24,363 bases of DNA from an uncultured Verrucomicrobiales bacterium (GCA_937905985.1 CALCWC010000117.1:1-24363); one strand, 5' to 3'. Positions 14,686 through 21,995 are shown, counted from the stretch's first letter. Notes: generated by a model not told the origin, from the letters alone. Translations and numbers: made by a program.

Positions 14686-15504
14686 ATGGCATACCAGATA
14701 CAGAACGTGGAAATCGGCGGGGAGCAGCCCTTTTTTATCCTGGGCCCGTGTTCCCTGGAGAGTGAGGACTTTGCATGGGAGATGGCGCGCGGCATCAAGG
14801 ATATCTGCGGGCGTCTCAACCTCCCCTTCATCTTCAAGGCATCATACGACAAGGCCAACCGCACGAGCGTGAAAAGCTTCCGCGGCCCGGGCATCAAAGA
14901 GGGCTGCCGCATCCTCGGCGAAATCAGCAGGGAACTGCAAATCCCCGTGGTGACGGATGTCCACACGGAGGAGCAGGCCACCTACGCGGCGGACTACGTG
15001 GACCTGATCCAGGTGCCGGCGTTCCTGTGCCGCCAGAGTGATTTGCTGGAGGCGTGCGCCAAGACCGGCCGCCCGGTGAACATCAAGAAGGGCCAGTTCC
15101 TGGCACCCTGGGACTGCGTGAACATTTGCGAGAAGATGCGCGCGTTCGGCTGTGAGCGTTTCATGCTCTGCGAGCGCGGCACCAGCTTTGGCTACAACAA
15201 CCTGGTGGTTGACATGCGCGGCATGTACTGGATGAAGAAGTTCGGTTGCCCCGTGGTGTTCGATGCCACGCATTCCGTGCAGCGCCCCGGTGGATTGGGC
15301 GGTGCCACGGGCGGCGACCGCGAGCTGGCACCCGTGCTTGCCAATGCAGCCATGGCCGTGGGCGTGGACGGTGTGTTCATGGAGGTGCACAAGGACCCCG
15401 AACACGCCATGAGCGACGGCCCCAACCAGATATACCTGGACGATCTGGAACGCATCCTGGGCAACCTGATGCTGGTGCGCGAGGCGTACAAGAAGATGCT
15501 GTAA
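14686..15504 (+). CDS. kdsA: 3-deoxy-D-manno-octulosonate 8-phosphate synthase
   Basis: A 272-residue enzyme that condenses phosphoenolpyruvate and arabinose 5-phosphate to Kdo-8-phosphate for LPS inner core. Visible motifs are LGPCSLES (19-26), KASYDKANRTS (51-61), SFRGPG (64-69), TDVHTEEQ (90-97) and KKGQFLAPWD (134-143). Cys22, His196, Glu233 and Asp244 match the ligand set of metal-dependent KdsA; the metal-free E. coli type has Asn at the Cys position. The start is set by the AAGGA ribosome site and promoter. It is first of an overlapping four-gene unit with lpt genes (TAATG junction), tying LPS precursor synthesis to LPS export. Confidence 0.97.
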   Translation: MAYQIQNVEIGGEQPFFILGPCSLESEDFAWEMARGIKDICGRLNLPFIFKASYDKANRTSVKSFRGPGIKEGCRILGEISRELQIPVVTDVHTEEQATYAADYVDLIQVPAFLCRQSDLLEACAKTGRPVNIKKGQFLAPWDCVNICEKMRAFGCERFMLCERGTSFGYNNLVVDMRGMYWMKKFGCPVVFDATHSVQRPGGLGGATGGDRELAPVLANAAMAVGVDGVFMEVHKDPEHAMSDGPNQIYLDDLERILGNLMLVREAYKKML

Positions 15505-16001
15505 TGCGCGTGGTGGCCACAGTTCTGCTGCTGGCTCTGCTGCTGCCCGCCCGGGCGCAGCAGACGCCGCAGGACGTGAGCGACACCGTGGGGCGGGGAG
15601 AGTTCCCCGGCCTGCAGTTGCTGCCGCCGGGCAGCGTGGTGAAGGGGATTTCCCTGCCGCGCTATGAGAACCACCGCGTGACCGCCCTCGTGCAAATCCG
15701 CGAGCTGCGCGTCGAATCCCGCACCCGCGTCACCCTGGAGGGAATTGCCGCCACCCTCTACTCCAAGGACGGCTTCCGCACCTCCGTCTCCTCCCCCCGC
15801 GCCACCTACGACTTCTCTACCATGCGCGCGGAAACCGTCGGCCGCACCACCGTGCGCGACGAGCGCTTCACCGCGCGCGGCGGCAGGGTTACCTACAACG
15901 CGCAAACCCAGAAGGGGCTTCTGCGCGGGCCCGTGCGCACCACCGTCTCCGCCGCCGTGTTCGGCCGCGGTTCCACCCCCGCCCCCTCCGCCAAGAAATG
16001 A
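15504..16001 (+). CDS. LptC/OstA-like periplasmic LPS transport protein
   Basis: A 165-residue secreted protein. Residues 1-18 are a signal peptide (MRVVATVLLLALLLPARA, cleavage before QQ). The mature part has a beta-strand-rich LptC/OstA-like pattern: YENHRVTALVQIRELRVES, GIAATLYSKDG, SSPRATYDF, TARGGRVTYNAQTQKGLLRGPV, in which each strand sets up a next layer of a jellyroll. The start overlaps the kdsA stop (TAATG) and its stop overlaps the next start (ATGA), with lptB two genes on. By position and fold it is probably LptC-like, receiving LPS from the inner-membrane transporter, but a cleavable signal rather than a retained anchor is unlike classical LptC. Exact orthology is uncertain. Confidence 0.75.
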   Translation: MRVVATVLLLALLLPARAQQTPQDVSDTVGRGEFPGLQLLPPGSVVKGISLPRYENHRVTALVQIRELRVESRTRVTLEGIAATLYSKDGFRTSVSSPRATYDFSTMRAETVGRTTVRDERFTARGGRVTYNAQTQKGLLRGPVRTTVSAAVFGRGSTPAPSAKK

Positions 16002-18415
16002 AGCGCCTGTTCCTGTTGAGCGCGCTGGTGGTTCCCGCTGCGCTTGCCGCAACATCCGGGCCCCGTCCGGAGTGGCTGGCGCCGCTGCAGTCTGATGCGC
16101 AGCGGCTGGTGGAGCAGTGGCAGGCCGCCTCCGCGGAGGTGGATGCCGCCCTCCCCGGGCTTGCAGCCCAGCAGGGTGATGCCGATGATGCGGATACCGC
16201 AGGGGACGAGCCCCCCGAGCTCGCCGAGGGCGATACCCTGGCCTCTTGCCGCGGTGGGCTCATGTTTGACAGCGCCCATTCCACTCTCATCTACCTGGAC
16301 CAGGTGCAGCTGTTGGACGAGCGCCTGCGCCTGCTCGCGGAGCACCGCCTGTTCGTGAAGCTGCGCTCCATGGACCCGCGCCCCGATGCCGCGCAGAGGG
16401 ATGCCTCCCCCTCGAAAGAGGTGCAGCAGGTGCAACAGGACATCACGGACCGCGCGCGCCGGGTGCCGCAGCAGCTCAGCGGCGGCAGAATCACCATCGA
16501 GACCACGGATGCCGTGGCGGACACCGCTTCCAACATCCTGCTGCTGCGCTCTCCCGCGCGCGGCATCCCCGTGCTGGTCGCGCAGGGGCGCAACTCCATC
16601 CGCATTCAGCCGCAGGAGGGCCGCGAGGCGCTTCTGGTGGCGGATGCCGCCGGCAATGTGTTCATGGATGGCGCGCACATCTCCCTGCGCTGGGTGGACG
16701 ACGAGGGCCGCGAGGGCAAGATGGAGTGCGCGGGCGGCAGCATCACCTACCACGCCGCCTCCCACACGCTCTACCTGCCGGGGCTTTCCACCATGGAGCA
16801 CCCCCGCGGCACGTTCCATTCGGAAGCCGCCCTCACGGTCGTGCTCCAGCCGGACCCCGCCGCCGGGAAGCCCGGCGACAGCTACCTTTCCCAGTTTGCC
16901 AAGATGCGCTTCAAGGGCGTGGAGAGCGTGGCGGTGCACCAAGGCTCCGCCAAGTTCGACGGCTATGCCGCCAGCGGTGAGCTCCTGCAGTACAACGCCC
17001 GCACCGGCGCCTGCCTGGCAAGCGGCCCGCAGGCCTCCCTCACCTACAACGCCAACACCATCACCGCCGAGCGGATCGCCCTCGATGAGAACGGCAACAT
17101 CGATATCCACGGCAATGATGTGCGCGTGGCCTATGAGCGTTTCTCCCGCCGCAACCCGGAAACCAAGCTGCATGGCACCATGCGCTGCGGCTCCCTGCAT
17201 TTCGACGCTGCCTCCGGCAAGGTGACAACGCAAGAGCCCGTTGCCATCCACGACGACGAGCTGGATTTCTCCGCACAGGGGCCGACCGAGCTCAACCTGC
17301 GCCGCGCGGAGACCCCGCGCCCGCGGCCTGATGCCCTGCCGAGCTTTGCCCTGGCGGAGTTCGACGGCGTGGAGACGCTCACCGCCCACCGCGGCGTGCG
17401 CCTGGCCGCCAAGTCGGAGCAGGGGGACGTGGCCGTCATGGGTGATGAGGTGCAGGCGGATTTGGTGAGGCAGGAGGCCACCGTGACCGCGAGCGGGGAC
17501 AGCCCGCTGGTGGTGCAGGGCAGCGGTTTCCGCGCTGCCGCGCAAACTGCCGCGGGGGCGGATGCCCATTCCTTCCTGCAGGTGACGGAGCAGGGGGAGA
17601 TTTCCCTCTCCGGCAGCCACATCAGCATTGAGCACACGCCGGATGGCCAGGCCCCCTCGGCCATCGTTGCGCTTTCCCCGCAATCACCCGCAGAGCTCCA
17701 TGTCAACACCGCGGGCGATATCTCGCTCAAGGGCGCGGATATCGGCATCGAGACCCACGACTCCGCAGGAAACAGCGTCAAGGCCGTCTGCAAGGACAGT
17801 CTCACGCTGGAGAAGGAGACGGGCCGCCTGGTCACCGGTTCCGCCACCCGCATGCAGGCCGCGCAGGGCAGCTTCGCCTCCAACGGCCCCGTCACCGCCA
17901 CCCTGCGCCACGGTACGCCGCGTCCCGTGCGGCAGGACGACCGCTTCGCGCACCTCAACTACAGTTTCGACGGCCTGCAGGAGGCCTCCACGCCCGCCGG
18001 CGGCAGCATCCGCACCCCGCAGGGCTCCATGCAGTGCAGCGGCCCCATGAACGTGGCCTTCTTCGCGGACGGCGAGAGCCCCAAGCCCGCGCGCGGCGCG
18101 TCCCCGCAGCAGGCCGGGCTCGGCAACCTCAAGTCCGCCCGCGCCGAGGGCTCTGTGGTCCTGGCCGCCAAGGACTCCTCCGGGCGCGTGCTGCGCGCCT
18201 CCGGTGACACGGTCACGCTGGATGCCGTCACAGGCGTGAAGACCCTCACCGGAAACACCGTCACCCTCTCCGACCGGTACAATACGCACACCGCCAGCGG
18301 GAACGCTTCCATCACCCTGGATGCCGACAACAACGCCCGCATCCACGGTGCCACCCAGCGCACCACCGCCACCCAAATCCACGACCAGATGGAACAACAG
18401 AAGAAAGGCAACTGA
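15998..18415 (+). CDS. very large LptA/OstA-like periplasmic protein
   Basis: An 805-residue secreted protein (signal peptide residues 1-17, ending AALA). Classical LptA is about 185 residues. The sequence is built from repeated beta-rich blocks of LptA/OstA character, for example SGELLQYNARTGACLASGP, ADLVRQEATVTASGDSPLVV, LEKETGRLVTGSATRMQAA and, near the C-terminus, ASGDTVTLDAVTGVKTLTGN followed by IHGATQRTTATQIHDQ. The last 100 or so residues look most like a normal LptA domain. An insertion-like linker near 45-75 is Asp/Glu/Ala-rich. It is coupled to the LptC-like gene upstream (ATGA) and lies 2 nt before lptB. Probably an extended bridge carrying LPS across the periplasm, or a fusion of several OstA domains. 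Confidence 0.75.
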   Translation: MKRLFLLSALVVPAALAATSGPRPEWLAPLQSDAQRLVEQWQAASAEVDAALPGLAAQQGDADDADTAGDEPPELAEGDTLASCRGGLMFDSAHSTLIYLDQVQLLDERLRLLAEHRLFVKLRSMDPRPDAAQRDASPSKEVQQVQQDITDRARRVPQQLSGGRITIETTDAVADTASNILLLRSPARGIPVLVAQGRNSIRIQPQEGREALLVADAAGNVFMDGAHISLRWVDDEGREGKMECAGGSITYHAASHTLYLPGLSTMEHPRGTFHSEAALTVVLQPDPAAGKPGDSYLSQFAKMRFKGVESVAVHQGSAKFDGYAASGELLQYNARTGACLASGPQASLTYNANTITAERIALDENGNIDIHGNDVRVAYERFSRRNPETKLHGTMRCGSLHFDAASGKVTTQEPVAIHDDELDFSAQGPTELNLRRAETPRPRPDALPSFALAEFDGVETLTAHRGVRLAAKSEQGDVAVMGDEVQADLVRQEATVTASGDSPLVVQGSGFRAAAQTAAGADAHSFLQVTEQGEISLSGSHISIEHTPDGQAPSAIVALSPQSPAELHVNTAGDISLKGADIGIETHDSAGNSVKAVCKDSLTLEKETGRLVTGSATRMQAAQGSFASNGPVTATLRHGTPRPVRQDDRFAHLNYSFDGLQEASTPAGGSIRTPQGSMQCSGPMNVAFFADGESPKPARGASPQQAGLGNLKSARAEGSVVLAAKDSSGRVLRASGDTVTLDAVTGVKTLTGNTVTLSDRYNTHTASGNASITLDADNNARIHGATQRTTATQIHDQMEQQKKGN

Positions 18416-18417
18416 CC

Positions 18418-19152
18418 ATGGACGACATCCTGCTCGAAGCGCGCAACCTCTGCAAGAGCTACCACGAACGCCGCGTGGTGGACCACGTGAACATCACCGT
18501 GCATTCCGGCGAGATTGTCGGCCTGCTTGGCCCCAACGGTGCCGGTAAGACCACCTCGTTCTACATGGTGGCCGGCCTGGTGCGCCCGGACGAGGGCGAG
18601 GTCTTCTTCCGCGGTGAGGACGTCTCCGGTTTGCCCATGCACCTGCGCGCACGCCTCGGCATGGGCTACCTCCCGCAGGAGGAGTCCATCTTCCGCAAGC
18701 TCTCCGTCTGGGACAACCTCATGGCCATCCTGGAAACACGCGCCGACCTCACTCCCCGCCAGCAGAGGGAAAAGGCGGATGAGCTCATGCAGCGCTTCAA
18801 CATCGAGCGCCTGCGTGACAGCCAGGCCATCCAGCTTTCCGGCGGTGAGAAGCGCCGCCTCACCATCGCGCGCGCCCTCGCCTCCAATCCCCGCCTCCTC
18901 ATGTTGGACGAGCCCTTCGCCGGTGTGGACCCCATCGCCGTGCAGGACATCCAGCGCATCGTCGCATCCCTGCGCGAGACGGACGGCCTCTCCATCCTCA
19001 TCACCGACCACAATGTCCGCGAGACCCTCGGCATCGTGGACCGCGGGTACATCCTCTTCGAGGGCAAGGTCATCAAGGAAGGCAATGCCGACGACATTGC
19101 CAACGATCCCAAGACCCGCCGCATCTACCTGGGCGAGCAGTTCAAGATGTGA
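18418..19152 (+). CDS. lptB: LPS export ABC transporter ATPase LptB
   Basis: A 244-residue ABC ATPase that powers LPS extraction with LptFG. Walker A GPNGAGKT (38-45), the LptB-typical Q-loop YLPQEESIFRKLSV, signature LSGGEKRR (140-147), Walker B LLMLDEPFAGVDPIAV (from 160) and the switch His in ITDHNVRETL are all present. The C-terminal GNADDIANDP...YLGEQFKM is characteristic of LptB. Length is typical. It starts 2 nt after the large LptA-like gene with an AAAGG ribosome-site-like stretch. LptF and LptG are not in the window. No terminator was seen before ptsN. Confidence 0.96.
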   Translation: MDDILLEARNLCKSYHERRVVDHVNITVHSGEIVGLLGPNGAGKTTSFYMVAGLVRPDEGEVFFRGEDVSGLPMHLRARLGMGYLPQEESIFRKLSVWDNLMAILETRADLTPRQQREKADELMQRFNIERLRDSQAIQLSGGEKRRLTIARALASNPRLLMLDEPFAGVDPIAVQDIQRIVASLRETDGLSILITDHNVRETLGIVDRGYILFEGKVIKEGNADDIANDPKTRRIYLGEQFKM

Positions 19153-19198
19153 TCGCCCCGCGCGTTCTGTCATACCGCGCCGCAAACGTTCATATGCC

Positions 19199-19227
19199 TT
19201 GCACGGTGCAGGGGGCTGTGGTATGGT
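19199..19227 (+). promoter_or_regulatory. promoter of ptsN
   Basis: TTGCAC (19199-19204), 17-nt spacer, TATGGT (19222-19227) with TGG in extended -10 position; 12 nt to the ATG, giving a leader of about 5 nt. Confidence 0.6.
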
Positions 19228-19239
19228 TCGCCCCGCGCT

Positions 19240-19698
19240 ATGGCAGATGATGATACACAGACGGTCCCGTTCATCTTCGTGAGGGAGGCGGAACTGCCGG
19301 ATCTCACGAGCCGCGATGCGGTGGTGAGCCTGATGGCCGGCGAGCTCGCCGCCATGATGGGCTTGCCCGACGACCGCGCCGCCGTTTCCGCCGCCCTGGA
19401 AAGGGAACATTTGGAGCCCACCTTCGTTTCGCAGGGGCTTTCCGTGCCGCACGGCCGCATCCCCGGCCTGCAGCGCCCAGGCGTGTACGCCGCACGCTCC
19501 GCAGAGGGTATCAACTGGGATTTGGGCCGCGCCAACTTCATCATCATGCTGCTGGTGCCGGAGGAAAAACCGGAGGTTCACCTGGGCCTGTTGCGCGACC
19601 TGATGCGCTGGCGCTTCCGCCTGGGCGAGAACGCCCCCGCCCTCCTTTCCGGCCCCGTGGCGGACTACCTGCAATCCCTGCAGGAGGCCATTCATTGA
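19240..19698 (+). CDS. ptsN: PTS IIA-like nitrogen-regulatory protein (PtsN type)
   Basis: A 152-residue single-domain EIIA of the fructose/nitrogen (PtsN) class. The phosphorylatable His71 lies in GLSVPHGRIPGL; GRANFIIMLLVPEEKPEVHLGLLRDLMRW is the conserved second half. Such proteins are regulators, passing or sensing phosphate rather than moving sugar. In proteobacteria ptsN is often close to lptB in the rpoN region; here it follows lptB directly but without rpoN or hpf. It has its own promoter about 90 nt after lptB. Confidence 0.88.
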   Translation: MADDDTQTVPFIFVREAELPDLTSRDAVVSLMAGELAAMMGLPDDRAAVSAALEREHLEPTFVSQGLSVPHGRIPGLQRPGVYAARSAEGINWDLGRANFIIMLLVPEEKPEVHLGLLRDLMRWRFRLGENAPALLSGPVADYLQSLQEAIH

Positions 19699-19791
19699 AC
19701 GGCGGGTGTGTTTGTGGCACTCCGCCAGATTTTATGGGTGGACATAAATTACCAAGAAAAAACGCTCGGAGAGGTGCACCCCTTGGCGCTA

Positions 19792-20067
19792 ATCCACCCC
19801 GCACAAGGCGGGGTTATGTGCCGATACGTATCGAACGTGGTTACCCCCACGCCTTACGGCGTGGGCTGGAAAAAGTTATCGCCGCCAAGGCGGCTCGAAA
19901 CACGGCGCGCTCCGCGCGCGGAAACACAGGTTTCACCCACCTCCGCGCCGCTAGGCGCGCTACATTGAGCCGCTTTGGCGGCACCAACTTTTTCCCCGGG
20001 CGTAAGCCCGGGGGGTGTCCCCCTCCGCACTTACATCTAACGCAACCCCGCCTTGTGCGGGGTGGAT
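19792..20067. repeat. 276-bp composite palindrome of nested hairpins (REP/MITE-like)
   Basis: Perfect 24-bp outer arms (19792-19815 and 20044-20067), each itself a hairpin (CCCCGC/GCGGGG). Inside are mirrored GGAAAAAGTT (19868-19877) and AACTTTTTCC (19986-19995), mirrored GCCGCC..GGCGGC hairpins (19881-19894 and 19969-19982), an 8-bp hairpin CCCACGCC/GGCGTGGG (19846-19865) and an 8-bp hairpin CCCCGGGC/GCCCGGGG (19994-20013). No transposase frame lies inside. It may be a BIME/REP-like or MITE-like mobile element. Confidence 0.8.
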
Positions 20068-20075
20068 ACACAGCC

Positions 20076-20104
20076 TTGACACGGCGGGCTCTCGGCGGTA
20101 TGCT
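20076..20104 (+). promoter_or_regulatory. leaderless promoter of the caspase-fold-like gene
   Basis: TTGACA (20076-20081), 17-nt spacer, TATGCT (20099-20104); 6 nt to the GTG at 20111. It sits 9 bp past the palindrome and decides the GTG start. Confidence 0.75.
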
Positions 20105-20110
20105 TGCGGC

Positions 20111-20800
20111 GTGAAGAATTGGAAGCGCATAATGTTGGCTGCGGCGTTGCTGGGGCTGTGCCCGGCTGCCCAGGCGGTGCAGGTGGTCATGACCGGTGGC
20201 GTGGCGCTGCGTTCCTGGGAGAACAACCGCGGCCCGCTCGCCCATGACAACTGGTGGGCCAACTTCGTCCGCGCCTCCACCATTCAGATGGATATCACCC
20301 TCGCCAAGGACCCGCAGGCCAACATCCTGTGGCTGGTGTACCGCCCCGCTTATGTCACCCGCGGCCAAGAAAACAAAACCGACTACCTGGCCCGCATCCG
20401 CGAGCTGGCCGCCAAGCGCCATGTGAAGCTGGTGTTCTTCGACACCATGGACCAGATGTACAAGGCCATCAACACCGCCGCCCGCGGCAACGACCGCATC
20501 ACGCACTTCTACTACTTCGGCCACTCCAATCCCTACGCCTTCATGCTGGACTACAGCAACTACATCGTGGCCGCCTCCACCGTCTGGATGCATGAGAACG
20601 ACCTCGCCAAGCGCCTCAAGCCCGGTATCTTCGCCCCCAACGCGGAGTGCTGGAGCTACGGCTGCTACACCGGTTGCAGCATGAGCCAGAAGTGGAAACA
20701 GGCCACCGGTGTTCCCATGTGGGGCAATACCGAATCCACCCGCTACCAGCCCGTGGGCGACGGCCACCTCCCCCAAGGCACAGGCAAGTGGGTGCAGTGA
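20111..20800 (+). CDS. secreted protein, possible caspase-fold cysteine peptidase-like
   Basis: A 229-residue protein starting with GTG. Residues 1-22 are a signal peptide (basic start, MLAAALLGLCPAAQA). The remainder has a caspase/CHAT-like layout: a strand RITHFYYF followed by GHS (His138) and, about 45 residues on, NAECWSYGCYTGCS with Cys185 in the place of the catalytic Cys of clan CD enzymes, then a helix and GVPMWGNT, resembling the strand after the nucleophile in these folds. The match is by pattern only, and Cys180 or Cys189 could be structural. Strands NILWLVYRPAY and VKLVFFDTMDQMYKAI fit an alpha/beta fold. The GTG start rests on a promoter whose -10 lies 6 nt upstream; the open frame further upstream runs through the palindrome and is rejected. 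Function is unknown. Confidence 0.7.
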   Translation: MKNWKRIMLAAALLGLCPAAQAVQVVMTGGVALRSWENNRGPLAHDNWWANFVRASTIQMDITLAKDPQANILWLVYRPAYVTRGQENKTDYLARIRELAAKRHVKLVFFDTMDQMYKAINTAARGNDRITHFYYFGHSNPYAFMLDYSNYIVAASTVWMHENDLAKRLKPGIFAPNAECWSYGCYTGCSMSQKWKQATGVPMWGNTESTRYQPVGDGHLPQGTGKWVQ

Positions 20801-20820
20801 CGTTTTTTTTCGTCATTTTT
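20798..20820 (+). terminator. small hairpin with T tracts after the 20111 gene
   Basis: TGACG (20798-20802, containing the stop codon) and CGTCA (20811-20815) pair around eight T and are followed by TTTTT. The stem is short, so termination may be weak. Confidence 0.5.
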
Positions 20821-20832
20821 CATTTTTTCTCG

Positions 20833-20913
20833 CACAAAACCGCCCTCGGCGTGCTTAATAGGGATGTATGAGACGTGTGTTTACCATCATCCTGGGCGCG
20901 CTGGCGGGGCTTT
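20833..20913 (+). repeat. promoter/N-terminus cassette, copy A
   Basis: CACAAAACCGCCCTCGGCGT, GCTTAATAGGGATGT, then ATG and the first codons up to CTGGCGGGGCTTT. It is nearly identical to copy B (21583) and copy C (23278). TGCTTAATA reads as an extended -10 ending 7 nt before the ATG; no standard -35 is visible. Confidence 0.85.
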
Positions 20914-21620
20914 CCCCGGCCTTCGGGGAAATAGCGGCGCTACCTACGCTGCCTGAGGAGGTCCAGCCCGCAGAGGGGGAAAGCTCCTGCCTATACCGCA
21001 GCCCGGACGGGCATCACGCGGCCTATCTGGAATACATGGCGAGCGGCGCAATCAGCGTCAATTTCCGCGTCTTCCATGAGCGCGGCGGGCAGTGGTACGC
21101 CTCGACAGATCCTGACTGCACCCATTGCTTTTGCACCCGCTATGGGGATGTGGAAAGCATCGACATGACCAATGACGCTGTTTCCCTGACCGTGGTGGAT
21201 GAGGAGTACGGCATCACCTTCATTGAGAAGCTGCCGCTGGGGGTGGAGCATTTCAGCAGCAACTACCGGACAGACAGGATGCTGCGCCGACACCCGCTGC
21301 ATGAGGCGGCGATCGAGAACAACGCCCGCCACGTCCGCCTGCTGCTGGATAGCGGCAAGGTGAACCCGCGCTTGTTGGATTTCGAGGGCAGGTATGCCTG
21401 GGAGCTTGCGGAAGACAGCGAATGCCGCGAGCTTCTTCTCCGCGCTGCCGGCACCCCGGACCGCGCCGCAGATGCCGCTGCCACCCTGAGCTACCTGCGC
21501 TCGCTGAACGAGGACTACGCCTTCACCCCCGGGGATTTGGCGCAGCTGGAAACTCTTGTTGAGTTTTTTCATTTTTTTATGAACAAAACCGCCCTCGGCG
21601 TGCTTAATAGGGGTGTATGA
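20868..21620 (+). CDS. secreted ankyrin-repeat protein fused to the cassette N-terminus
   Basis: A 250-residue protein. Residues 1-20 (MRRVFTIILGALAGLSPAFG) act as a signal peptide; the first 15 codons come from the shared cassette. Residues 30-130 are a beta-rich region of unknown fold (SPDGHHAAYLEYMASGAISVNF, and DPDCTHCFCTRYGD with three Cys). Residues 143-192 are ankyrin-like: HPLHEAAIENNARHVRLLLDSG, then EGRYAWELAEDSECRELLL. The last 18 residues or so (from FFHFF to NRGV) are encoded by the T-rich and promoter part of cassette B, and the TGA overlaps the next gene's ATG. That tail is probably not original, so the gene seems to have lost its own 3' end. Function unknown. Confidence 0.75.
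   Translation: MRRVFTIILGALAGLSPAFGEIAALPTLPEEVQPAEGESSCLYRSPDGHHAAYLEYMASGAISVNFRVFHERGGQWYASTDPDCTHCFCTRYGDVESIDMTNDAVSLTVVDEEYGITFIEKLPLGVEHFSSNYRTDRMLRRHPLHEAAIENNARHVRLLLDSGKVNPRLLDFEGRYAWELAEDSECRELLLRAAGTPDRAADAAATLSYLRSLNEDYAFTPGDLAQLETLVEFFHFFMNKTALGVLNRGV
21551..21569 (+). terminator. weak AT-rich hairpin inside the ankyrin frame
   Basis: AACTC (21551-21555) and GAGTT (21561-21565) pair and are followed by TTTT. The hairpin lies inside the open frame, as expected if the frame has run past its former end. Confidence 0.4.
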
Positions 21621-21663
21621 GACGTGTGTTTACCATCATCCTGGGAACGCTGGCGGGGCTTTT
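21583..21663 (+). repeat. promoter/N-terminus cassette, copy B
   Basis: ACAAAACCGCCCTCGGCGTG, CTTAATAGGGGTGT, ATG and the first codons through CTGGCGGGGCT. It is nearly identical to copies A and C and drives the 57-residue mini gene. Confidence 0.85.
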
Positions 21664-21790
21664 GCTGCTGCTGGCGGTGCAGCTGCGCTTCTGCCTGCGC
21701 CGCCGCGTGTGGCCGTGCATGCTCTACGTGGGCGGCGGCATGCTCCTGCTCACCCTGCTCAACATCTGGAACGCCCACTGGATTTGGTAA
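21617..21790 (+). CDS. 57-residue mini membrane protein, internal deletion of the TMEM43-like family
   Basis: It starts MRRVFTIILGTLAGLLLLLA exactly like the TMEM43-like gene at 23314, then continues directly into VQLRFCLRRRVWPCMLYVGG, which in that gene lies about 300 residues later, and ends in the LLNIWNAHWIW tail seen in the 12.4-kb relic. Both family ends carry a CTGCTGCTGCTGGCG run at the joint, so recombination between Leu-codon runs probably removed about 0.9 kb in frame. The product has two hydrophobic spans (about 5-20 and 34-50) with a basic FCLRRRVWP loop between. It keeps its cassette promoter and stop codon. Whether it is made and does anything is unknown. Confidence 0.7.
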   Translation: MRRVFTIILGTLAGLLLLLAVQLRFCLRRRVWPCMLYVGGGMLLLTLLNIWNAHWIW

Positions 21791-21820
21791 AATCACCATT
21801 CCTCCATCCCAAATCGACCG

Positions 21821-21846
21821 AAATCTAAGCCCTTCCTATTAGATTT
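21821..21846. promoter_or_regulatory. dyad 1 upstream of the AAA ATPase
   Basis: AAATCTAA (21821-21828), 10 nt, TTAGATTT (21839-21846), followed by TGGTA. Same arms, same spacing and same flank as dyad 2; probably an operator. Confidence 0.6.
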
Positions 21847-21911
21847 TGGTATACTTTTTCAGGCTTGCCCTGCAAGGCACTGTGTCATAATGACTTGAAG
21901 AAAATCTAGAA

Positions 21912-21937
21912 AAATCTAAGGCTAACCCATTAGATTT
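21912..21937. promoter_or_regulatory. dyad 2 upstream of the AAA ATPase
   Basis: AAATCTAA (21912-21919), 10 nt, TTAGATTT (21930-21937), followed by TGGTA. It begins 91 bp after dyad 1 and about 60 bp before the -35 of the AAA gene. A partial copy, AAATCTAGA, lies at about 21902. Confidence 0.6.
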
Positions 21938-21995
21938 TGGTAGATTCTTCGGGTTCGCGAGAAGGGCGGAAGGGATGAGCAATGAAAAAAATCAC

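Larger units (their letters stand above)
19699..20110. other. 412-bp non-coding gap dominated by nested hairpins
   Basis: No gene found. It holds the composite palindrome at 19792-20067 and the promoter of the next gene. The first 90 bases (19699-19791) have no recognisable element. Confidence 0.7.

Noticed and set aside
15893..19695. Two long minus-strand frames opposite the lpt genes (15893-17683 and 17959-19695)
   Set aside because: Both are antisense to well-supported lpt, lptB and ptsN genes and show no recognisable protein.
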